From Mastigamoeba balamuthi (Eukaryota; Evosea; Mastigamoebida; Mastigamoebidae): 64,000 bases of DNA. A model generated the notes under the pieces. The model had not been told where the DNA came from. It worked only from the letters and a program-made list of their open reading frames with translations, and did not search any database. Numbering within the stretch: the stretch's first letter is position 1; each line of letters begins with the position of its first letter. The stretch lies in assembly GCA_902651635.1 (NCBI GenBank), contig CACRSC010001923.1:950195-1014194 (forward strand), given 5' to 3'. The position numbers were made by a program, and so were the translations under genes. This document shows positions 55,381 to 64,000 of the stretch, piece by piece.

Positions 55381-55910
55381 TTTCGCGGGTCAAGCGCTAC
55401 TCGACGCTGCGTCAGGGCGTGCAGGACGGGGCGCCAACGGGCCCACTGGAGCCGCAGGGACCTCCAGGGCTGCCCCTGAGCACTGAGGGGCCGACGCAGG
55501 CTCCCGCAGGGCCGTCTCCGCCGCCGCAGCAGCAGCCACTTTGGCCGCCGCCACCCCGGCCTGGGCCCTCAACGCGCGCCCACACCCGGACTTGGTCATC
55601 CGCTGCTCCCGACGACACCAACGCCGACGCCGACACCGACGCTGACGACGCTGACGACGCTGACGACGAGGACTACGAGTACAAACACGGGTCTAGAAAG
55701 TCTATAGAACGTCCGGGGTTTTCGGACATCCCTAGAGACATTCGAAGGAAAGTCCGTGGGACATGCAGGGCACCATGGCCAAGTGCCAGAAAGGAGACAG
55801 ACGCAATGGGCAAAAGGGAAACATACAAGGCATCAAACCCAGGAACAGGAGTAGGGGGGGGGGGGAGAAGGATATACAATTACTGTTCTTTATCCAGAGT
55901 CAGAGGGTGA
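55371..55910 (+). CDS. Proline-rich and acidic ORF, unrecognised
   Basis: Open frame that could begin at the acceptor near 55370: VKRYSTLRQGVQDGAPTGP, then a Pro/Gln-rich stretch, an Asp/Ala repeat (DADTDADDADDADDEDYEY) and a basic end (KSIERPGFSDIPRDIRRK). No domain is recognised. It has a composition bias of a kind found in both host and transposon proteins. Confidence 0.25.
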   Translation: MFLFSRVKRYSTLRQGVQDGAPTGPLEPQGPPGLPLSTEGPTQAPAGPSPPPQQQPLWPPPPRPGPSTRAHTRTWSSAAPDDTNADADTDADDADDADDEDYEYKHGSRKSIERPGFSDIPRDIRRKVRGTCRAPWPSARKETDAMGKRETYKASNPGTGVGGGGRRIYNYCSLSRVRG

Positions 55911-56482
55911 GGAAACAAGTGGGCACCACAAGGCGATCACGAGTGGTAGCGCCACGAGTGTCAGGGTCAAGAGGAGCAAAGGTGGGCAGGGGCACACAGA
56001 CACGATGGACGCTGCTAAGGGGGATGAGCTCACAGGGGCCTCCCGTCTGCCTGAGCGGGAAGGGGACCTGAGGAATGGACGAGTGTGGCTGCACGATTGG
56101 CTGCACGGATGCCTGCCGAGAATCAACGTTGACGGACACGAGCTTCCAGAGGTGAAATCACGCATCTGAGTCGGAGGCGTAACACGCAGAGGGTTCTCGC
56201 AGAGCTGGCACACGACAAAGCCAGGAACGAGCAGCAGACCATCGACGATGTGGAAAGCACCCCACAGGCGCGAGCAGGCAGCGTAGGGTACCTGCACGCT
56301 GCTAGGGAGAAGCACCTCGACTGCAGAGTCATGCGCAGAAATGGCAGCCTCGAGGTGATCAAGCTCCATCATCTGCCAACAGGCAGCCTTGCGCAGAGCG
56401 AACGCGGGCATGTTAACTGTGGTCATTTTCGCCATTATGGAGACGTGAGACTGTGTGTTTTCGGCCCTCTCCATGTCGAACA
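55890..56482 (-). CDS. Hypothetical ORF with C-terminal hydrophobic segment
   Basis: Minus-strand frame beginning near the Met at 56476 (MERAENTQSHVSIMAKM) and ending at 55890. It has a CxxC pair (VVCQLCENPL), a Ser/Arg-rich part and a final hydrophobic run (PPLLLLTLTLVALPLVIALW) like a tail anchor. No family is recognised and no neighbour supports it. Confidence 0.25.
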
Positions 56483-56727
56483 AGCAAGCTGGGCCATACA
56501 CACGGAGTTGTGAGCTTGAGTAGCAAATAGCAAGAACGAATAACAACCTTGAGCCTTGTCAACAGAGTGTGGGAGTACAGGCAAGCGGAAAGAGGCGACC
56601 GAGTGGCAGACAACCAGAGTGCGATGAGCTGCCAGACGAGTCAACTGTCAGTGCGCTTCACAAAGAGAGCGTGCCGAGTCTGATGGCGCTGAGAGACACG
56701 AGACACAAAGGCGTATACGAGCAGCGA

Positions 56728-57150
56728 GCTGTAGACGACACTCTGCAAGTCGAACGTGAGTGCATGATGTACTTGGGCGAGCAGCGTACGGCGTGCTGCG
56801 TGCAAAGCAGGGCAGGAAGTGCACATCGCGCAGGCGTCTGTGGCGGGTGACGTGCGTTTGTACTGCGCCCAACAAGAACACGGCGACGGGTGACGTGGCG
56901 TGTGTGGCACCCGATGTAACACACAGCGTGGGAAGCTGTAGGCGACACACTGTGGGAGTCGAACATGAGTGTGTGGTGTACTGTGGCGGGCAGCGTGCGG
57001 GGTGTTGTGTGCGAAGTGCGAGAGGAAGTGCACATCATGCAGGTGTTTGAGGTTGACGTGTGTGTGCGTGCTGCGCCCAACCAGAACGTGGTGAGGGATG
57101 ATGTGGTGTGCGTGTGGCGCACAATGCAGCACACGGCGCAGGACGTGTGA
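56728..57150. repeat. Diverged tandem repeat, two units of about 208 bases
   Basis: GCTGTAGACGACACTC at 56728 recurs as GCTGTAGGCGACACAC about 209 bases on, followed in both by matching blocks (GTCGAAC, GCAGCGT, GTGCACATC, GCGCCCAAC). The units are 70 to 80 percent alike by eye. A weaker third unit may continue toward 57200. Confidence 0.65.
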
Positions 57151-57301
57151 CTCACCACGCAACGCACAGCGCGTGGCACACACTGTGCCGTGTGTGCCAC
57201 CACCGCGACTGGGTGCTGGCAAGATTTCTTGCATGTGGGGTGAGATTCGTGGTGAGGTAAAACGTGCCTACGTGTTGTTGGCCAGTGTGTTTTTCTGTGC
57301 C

Positions 57302-60300
57302 CATGGCGCAGCAGGCTGCCCTCGTCCGTTCGTTCAATCGTGGGGCTGTGCACGCAGATGCGCTTGCCACCCTGCAGCGGACAGTAAGTGAGACCACCCT
57401 CCCTGTGCGCACCCAAATCATCGCCAGCATACACCGTACGTCCTTTCCCTGCTCCTTGGCGGCTCCCTTCATAACGACGTGCGCAGGAGAGACAGCGAGG
57501 AGTCCGCGTCTGCGTTAGTTCCTGCTCCACGCGCTAAGTAAGGGAATGGGCCCTGTGAAGGTTGTGAAGAGCTACCTCCTGCAGCACAACATCAACATGG
57601 CGGAGACGTGTGCTTCTATCCACGTCTACAACGCTGCCTAACACCTTGTCCCAGGGCCGTAACCCAGCGACTAGTCGACGACGTCGAGGGGATCTTCTCG
57701 CCCGAGGACCTGGTGGTGATCCGCGGAAACAACTTTGGTGAGTTCGCACCGTGTGGGGAGGCGGGCGTACTAACAGCTGTTGCAGAGGCCGACATAGACC
57801 GCGTTGTCAAGGAGGTCCTTGACAACCAGAGGAAGATCGCCTGGCGGGTCGACGATGAGGGTCCTGCACAACAACGAGTTGAGCCCAACCCGAACCCAGC
57901 GGCGCCGTTTGGAGAAGTACCTGATGTCGCCGACTTGCTCAACGCACTCGGCGACGACGTGGAGGCAGGTGGCGCCGAGGGCGATGACGGCGAGCAGGCA
58001 GAGGGGGCGCCTGTGCAGCTGAAAGACGTGGCGCCAGCGGCAGGCGCGGCGGCAGAGGCAGGCGCGCAACAGCTCATGCCAGGCGACAGTGGCCGCGGCA
58101 GTCGCGGCGGGCGTGGCAGTCACGGCGGGCGTGGCGGATGTGGCGGACGCGGCAGGCGCGGCGGGCGTGGCGGACGCGGCGGACACAGCGGGCACGGCGG
58201 GCGTGGCGGCAGTCGCCAGCAGGCACCTGCGCTGGCCGCTGCGGCGCCTGCTGCAGTGGCTGCAGGCGACGCCGAGGAGGCAGCACGCCAGGCAGAATGG
58301 CAGCGGAGGGTGGATCACGAGGCCGCAGAGCGCGAGGTCGAGGCTGGCCAGCACGAGTGCGCCCGGAAGAGCGGCGCAGAGAGCGGTGCCACGGCGAGGC
58401 GCAGCGCCCATCTCTGCACTCTGCCCCAAAACAATTGAAACATAGAGACACGTTTGAACAATCTGCGGGCAGGGAGTGATGCCAGACAGCACAGGGGAGA
58501 GCAGCACCACAAGGCGACGTTGGAGGACCTGCCACTTCACGAGCTCGAGTACACGCAGGTCTGCAGAATGCGGCACCCCCCGAACACGCGCAAGGCCTAC
58601 AGGGGCAAGCAGGTGCACTTCGTCCTGTGGCTTGTGCACCACCACCCAGAGCTCGTGGTGCCTGACTTTCTCGACTCACTCCTGTGCGGAAGGCCGCTGG
58701 GCAGCAGCTCCAGCACCGTGACGAACCCAGACATCGCGAGGGAGCTGCCAGAGGCAGTCAACATCGAGACCATGCAGCCCCCAATCGTATTCAGCCAGGT
58801 GATGCCGAAGGTCATTTGCACGTACATCAAGGAGCTGTACCAGAACACAGACGGCAAGACAAAGGACCCCCCGCCAAGCTACTCGACCACGAGTGGGCAC
58901 CACAGTGCCATTGTCGACATGTTCGACGACTATGGCATCGCCAGGAGCATGGTGTTCGACAGGAGCTTGAGCGCGTTCTACCACGCACTGAGGCGCAAGA
59001 ACACAATCGTCGCAGGAAGCCAGGCTGCCAAGAAGACCAGCAAGAGGCCACTGGGGTACGCTCTGTTCTGTGAGCTGTGCTCTTTGCGCCTGTGGCTGGC
59101 GATGACCGACGAGCACCTCCTCGCACACATGGTCAGTGTGCTGTCCTTTGTGCTAATGAGCTGTGTGATTTCGGTTGTCATGCTGGCATACTCGCACATG
59201 TGGTGGACCAACGATGCTCTGGCAGTCGCCTACTGGACCGCCAAGACCGACCAGGAGGGCTCGTGTGCAGACATGTACTGGCACGTGTACGCAGCAAGCA
59301 AGAAGAAGTGGTAGACGTGCCCGGTTCTCGCACTGGGCCTGTACTGGCTGGTCTGTCTGGCGCCTCCTGGCTCAAAGTTCGTATTCGCTGGGGAGCCTGG
59401 AGCTCTCTACCAGCGCATCACGAAGGTGGATAATGCGCTCTTCTCTGTGACCTGTGTCTCTGACGTCCTGAAGGCGCACCACATCACGTCGCCCAAGATG
59501 CTGGGCACCCACTCGCCACGCAAGGAGGTGACTGACTATGCCGTCAGCGAGGGGGTCCCTGGGGCCTCGATCGAGGCCCGCCTCGATCACAAGATGTCCA
59601 GCAGTGACGTGCTGTACTTCGGGAACACATATGATGCCAAGGCGGACCACTTCTGTGGCAGAGTTCTTGGCGGGCATGAGAACGGACCCGAGTTCGCTAT
59701 GCTCCCGGCATTGTTTAGCGTGCCGAGTGCCGACATCAAGGAGTTCGAGAGGATCATGGCCAACTGCTTCCCACGCTCCCTCCCTCTGCACTTCGCATTG
59801 CTCACTTCACGCTGGTGGCTGTGATCGAGCACAGTAACGACCTCACACTGCTGCTGAGGCCCGGTCATGCGCTGTTCTTCACGCCACCATTCTTGTCATC
59901 CACGCTCGCGAGACTGAGGTCGTGGCTGGTCTGCAGCCACACGGCGACCAGCAAGGACAGCATGCGCACGACAGGCCTGCGTGATGTCGACATCCTGGGG
60001 ACGAGGCTTGACCGCATCGAGAACAAGCTCGACATGCTGGCTCAGGCGCCCAGCCAGCAGCAGCACCACCAGCAACAGCAGGGCAGGTTGCTGTTGCTTC
60101 CCGCCATCGAGAGACAGGCATCAGGTGACGACGCCAGCAGCACCGATGGTGACCGTGGTGATGCCAGTGATGGCAGCGACGATGGCCACGAGGACGATGC
60201 TGACATTGGTGGTGATGCCGGTGGCATGGCTGGGAATGAGGGCAGGGGTCAGGACGATGACACTGACTGCGACCACGACCGTGATGACCACTGCCGCGAT

Positions 60301-60608
60301 GTGTCCATGGCCATCATCGACCAGAAGCACGAGCTGCCCGACTTTGACGTCTGCAAGATGTGGAGGCTGTGGTGCTGTGGCGGGGGCACGTGGTCCCATC
60401 CCCTGTGCTCTGTGGTCTTGGGCGACCTGCAGATGGCTGTGGCAAGAAAGTGCCTGTCTGAGCTGCGCTCCCTGTTCTGTGCCCTCAAGGGCCACATGCA
60501 GGAGCTGCGCCCATATGTTGGTGAGCTCAGAAGCCGTGCCCCCCTCCCTCTCTCGCCCACCTGCCGGCAGGCGTGCACACAGGCGCGCATACACACACAC
60601 ACTAAATA
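57302..60608 (+). mobile_element. Crypton-like element: tyrosine recombinase with GCR1-like C-terminus
   Basis: The first exon starts at 57302 (MAQQAALVRSFNRG). Introns carry GTAAGT (57386) and, in 57739-57785, TACTAACAG before GTTGCAG. Exons then give an acidic/Ala-rich region, a Gly/Arg-rich stretch (58080-58215) and a core-binding domain (NTRKAYRGKQVHFVLWLV, SYSTTSGHHSAIVDMF). Crypton-type catalytic blocks are WTNDALAVAYWTAKTDQEG, TCPVLALGLYWL, GTHSPRKEVTDYA and ADHFCGRVLGG. The box with the first catalytic Arg reads LMSCVISV, so that Arg seems lost. A frame change near 59780-59815 coincides with a direct repeat CACTTC 14 bases apart. Then a polyQ/His and Asp-rich linker leads to KMWRLWCCGGGTWSHPL, like the GCR1_C domain of Cryptons. 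The copy is probably dead but recent; no reverse transcriptase is seen. Confidence 0.7.
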
Positions 60609-63473
60609 AAAAACAAGGGGGCTTGAACCCCGCACTTCCCGCAGGCATGCCGAGTCGCCCTGCCCCAGACTGGGCCTCTGCAGCATGCACACGCATGCGG
60701 CCCCCAACACACATGCACCCCCCCCCGCTGGGGGATTCACGTATCTCCGGGAGATTTTCCTCCTCTCTCCAAGACAGAGAAATATACAGCATATTTTTGC
60801 GTTCTTGAGACAGGGGAATGGCGTTCTTGGGAGAGGGAGATATGTGTCTTGGGAGAGGGGGTATGTGCACAGTTTTTTCGGGGGTGAGAGGAGAGATTTT
60901 TTCCACAGGATTGCCCACATGGGATTGTGCGCTCAGGGCAGTGCGCAGGTGCACAGCAAGAGGCAGGGCAGGTGCAGAAGAACCACGCAGGGTGCGCCCG
61001 TCCCCTCTGCCCCCCCCCGGCGCCGACATCCCCCCGACCCGGCGCGCCTGTCGCGTGGCCCCTGGCTGTCCCCGGGCGTGTCCCAAGAGTGAAGGATATC
61101 TGATGTTGTCGTTCCTCTATTGTTTTACAACTTAAACAGAAGTATGAAGAGTTTCATGATCAGAATACGCTCTTAACAGCTTCTTTCGAAACTGGCTTGC
61201 TGAGAGGTCCCTGATTCAGCTCAGAAAAAAGTCTCAGAATACGTAGATAAACCTGATCCTCAGTCAAACAGTCTCTACCACTGCGAATTGGAGCTCTTAC
61301 AACGAAAATGGCCTCAGTCTGTGCCATGCTGGCCTTTTGTTCCAATAATACTATCTAAAAACTAACTTCTTCTCATGAACATGTAACAGTATGACTACAA
61401 ATTCCAAACAATTGGGCAGTAGTTTCATTTGATAAGTCATTTTAGGCATTATTAGTCACTGAATGATGTGATGAAATGGTGAATTATGAGAAAGTTGTTG
61501 TACAAATAGAAATAATGCTTGACCAACAAGTGCATTAAAATTTAGAATTGGATTCCAAAATTCAAATCCCTTAGTTGAGGGGTACAGGAGATGACCTCTC
61601 AGTCGTGAGAGAATAAAAATACAGGTATGGCATGTTGGTAATGAGGCAACACATCTTACTGGAAACATCATGATTGAATTGTCTCCAACTGCATGACTCA
61701 GTGCTCAAGACTGTAACAGAATGTCATCTGTCCCTGGAACAGGGTTGCCCTTGTGTATACAAGAACTAGTTGCTGCGCACAGATGATTTACATCCTCAGG
61801 CATAGCAGGTGATGCTGAGCTAGGTAGTAATGAGCTGGTCCAAGCGATAGAGGTTGATACCATACAACTATTAATAATGTCTCTCAAAAAAGCATGCTGA
61901 CACTGACTTCCATCAATACCTAACAGATCAAAGAGCCTGAGGAGCGGGTTAGCTTGGGTTAGAAAAGATGTCATCTCTTTGTCTGGTGTTTCTATGAATT
62001 GAAATAAAGGAAAAAATGACTCTGCTTATGCAACCAGAATGGGATTAAGGGAATGAGAACCACTGAAGCTGCCTGGCTTGAGAATGGCTGAATGATTAAT
62101 GACATCATTATCGCAAACTTCTGATTACATGCTAGTGTCTGTCAACTTCCTGATCTCTAAGACATTGATGTTTAAGCATGACATCGTGGAATGAAGAGAA
62201 AAAGAAGTAGTGGCAGATGACAGTGCAATGTGCTTCCCCACACTGAGCATCTAAGCCTGTTTTGGAAAAATGCTTATTTCCATCGGATAGAAATTTATAT
62301 ATTTCAAATATGCTCCTGGGTTCACATTCATTTTTCAAGCACACTGCAACAGCATGCTTGAACTATGATAGGGGGAGGATGGAATTCCAGAAAAAAGATA
62401 TCAGTCAGACCCCCGCCACCTTATAGCTATCTGCTGCCACTTTATATCTGCCACTGGTAGATGCATTTTCCTGTTTTTTTTCCCACTCGAATTGTTCCTC
62501 TTTGATGTGTTTTTTATCATTTTCTTTCGAAAATTCCTTTCTTTCGCAAATAATCAAGCATAATTGCTCATAATAAATGAAAAATGAAGAATTCAAAGTG
62601 AGAAATGCTACCTTGAGAGAACCGAGAATGCTTATATCCTCATGCAATTGTCACGATTTTTCATGATTTGGTAGGAATTCCTGCCTATCAGTTTGAACTA
62701 AAAGTGAAAATTACTGTTTTTTCTATGAGAAATATCGTCGAAAACCATGTGGGAACCTTGTATAGCTGGCTCAAGGGGTCGTCTGCCCCTCATTCCAGCA
62801 AGGGAGTGCCTCTTTCTCACTGGTCCTTACTGTTGCCAGCCACTATGCCCGCCTTGTGTTTGAAGAGCTTCCCATTGGCCAAGAGCATCAATGCTAAAGC
62901 CATTCCCACATGTTCATCACTCTTCTTCCCCAAGATGACTGTTCTTCCTTGTGGGAGGGTATTGAGACAGTCTTTGAAGACCTTTTTGCAGCCGAGTAAT
63001 GGAGTCATCTGCCCACCCGAATATCTCGTTCAGGAACGTTCCCATCACCGCTGTCAACAGGTAAGGGCACCACCGCACCTGTGCCTCCTCCTGCACACTG
63101 CAGCAGCTTAAGGATTAATTTTCACATTGACCCCTGCTGCTTCAAGCCACCATGCCCACCTTGTGTGTGGAGAGCGTTATGCTTCATAACAAGGACACCT
63201 GCCCCTTCAGAGGAATCAGCACGTTGGTCACGTACTACAAGGTCCATTGCTTCTTCTGGCTTCCTGGTATGCAATGATGGGCAGACCTCAGCTGCACCAC
63301 GTAGTCCCTCTTGCTACCCCACCAGGTGAGGTCATTCCGTTTTTCTCTCGAACACTGTGTTCTGGCCGATGACAATTTTTGTTGTTCTTTTGCACTTCAA
63401 CTTATCCTCAGAACAAAATCAATCGATGTTTACTCGGCTCTGCACTTCATATTGAATCGGCTGACCCATCCGT
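60609..63473. other. Intergenic region, AT-rich, no gene recognised
   Basis: 60609-61090 is GC-rich spacer with GAGAGGG repeats. 61100-63473 is the most AT-rich part of the window. Minus-strand ORFs of 60 to 90 codons (61345-61160, 61974-61705, 62344-62132, 62647-62405) have no recognised motif and could be pieces of decayed transposons. A somewhat GC-richer part (62760-63310) also has open stretches on both strands without identifiable domains. Confidence 0.5.
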
Positions 63474-64000
63474 CTAGTCACTGTCGTCGCTGTCGCTGAG
63501 GACTATCGCGTTCGCTGCCGTCTTGCCTGATCTGCAGTGCTTCCTCGGGCGTGCTGACTGGCTGGGCTCCCGCGTGGCGCTGAACGACACGTGCCCGCTC
63601 GGGCTGATGTACGCATACTCGGCGCTGTCCGGCGCCCTGCAGACGATCTCCGACATGTCGTCGTCCTCGTAGAGGTCCTGGCGAGCGCCCCGCAGGTGAG
63701 CCAAGCAAGCTGACATGGAGGTACCTCCAGCAGGCAGGGCTCGCGGCACACCGGGCACTCCCACACGCCCTGCTGCCTGCAGTACTCGAGGAACACCTGT
63801 AGGGGTTGGGCCGAACGGCTGAGAGCGCACGGGCGGCGCTGGCGAGGCCCCCCAGTCTCCCAGGGCGCACTTGGATGTCGAAGCAGCTGCGGTGCGAGCA
63901 CGTGCGGCTGCGGCCCGGATGGGCCATCCTGCGCATGCTCAGCGGGTCCGTCAGTGCCATCCGCTCGCCCCCGAACTCGATCCCGCTGGCGTCCGCGCGC
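63474..64000 (-). CDS. PIAS/Siz-type SUMO E3 ligase, 3' end (5' part beyond right edge)
   Basis: SP-RING SUMO ligase that promotes transfer of SUMO from UBC9 to nuclear proteins. Exons on the minus strand: 64000-63871, 63796-63725 and 63677-63474, all phase 0. The first gives GIEFGGERMALTDPLSMRRM and HPGRSRTCSHRSCFDIQ (the ISLxCPL-like start and the CxHxxCFD zinc ligands; the usual first Cys is Asp here, as LTDPL). The second gives VFLEYCRQQGVWECPVCREP (the WxCPxC block). The last exon is acidic, then Ser/Arg-rich, and ends NAIVLSDSDDSD, a good SUMO-interacting motif (hydrophobic core followed by acidic and Ser residues), as in PIAS and Siz proteins. SAP and PINIT domains, if present, lie outside the window. 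Confidence 0.85.

Noticed and set aside
56728-57150. CRISPR-like array
   Set aside because: Units are about 208 bases, diverged and only two, with no short identical repeats and spacers; the genome is eukaryotic.
57302-60608. DIRS-type retroelement
   Set aside because: The tyrosine recombinase would fit, but no reverse transcriptase or RNase H is present, and the C-terminus matches the GCR1-like end of Cryptons.
60615-60665. Possible tRNA (GGCTTGAACCCC box)
   Set aside because: No matching acceptor stem or anticodon arm could be folded around it.

Overview
This window is nuclear DNA of a GC-rich unicellular eukaryote. The genes have many short introns (about 50 to 350 nt, donors mostly GTGCGN or GTACGN, acceptors CAG). 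The products are typical of eukaryotes: an exosome subunit, a DDX5-type helicase, a CHD remodeller, a RhoGAP, a PIAS-type SUMO ligase and an acyl-CoA-binding domain. Strong third-position GC makes long false reading frames opposite almost every real gene. A free-living amoeboid protist (Amoebozoa or similar) would fit, but nothing here proves the taxon.

Layout. 0-5 kb: two tandem SLC38/AVT-type amino-acid transporters (the first runs off the left edge) and an exosome MTR3-like gene, all on the minus strand. 5-7.5 kb: a divergent protein kinase-like gene. 7.5-9.8 kb: AT-richer DNA with a Tc1/mariner remnant and doubtful membrane-protein exons. 9.8-32.9 kb: a dense core with a PLP aminotransferase of bacterial look, a DDX5/Dbp2 helicase, a CHD (Mi-2-like) remodeller with C-terminal TPRs, a pseudokinase-kinase protein, an SDR-ACBP fusion next to a decayed copy of its own 3' end, an RPEL-RhoGAP-SH3 protein and a small SRPBCC protein. 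33-35 kb: a small cysteine-rich ORF and a broken DDE transposon. 35.7-38.2 kb: a protein built of about 16 unusual ankyrin-like repeats.

38.7-52.7 kb is an accessory region. Two membrane-anchored papain-fold genes that have lost the catalytic cysteine flank a piggyBac-like element, a chromovirus fossil, a PIF/Harbinger-like element, a palindromic AT-rich block and scrambled relics of secreted-protein genes. Their 5' halves sit in a 1.2-kb block that looks identical in both copies. 52.9-55 kb: an LRR protein gene. 55-61 kb: weak ORFs, a tandem repeat and a Crypton-like tyrosine-recombinase element. 61-63.4 kb: AT-rich and without recognised genes. The right edge holds the 3' end of a PIAS/Siz-type SP-RING gene.

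The host genes do not form an operon-like system. Points of interest are the domain fusions (CHD-TPR, SDR-ACBP, RPEL-RhoGAP-SH3), the PPYSL repeat protein, the inactivated C1A family, repeated use of GC-AG introns after AAG, and local duplications that drag pieces of neighbouring genes with them. All calls are from reading the sequence only; no similarity search was run.
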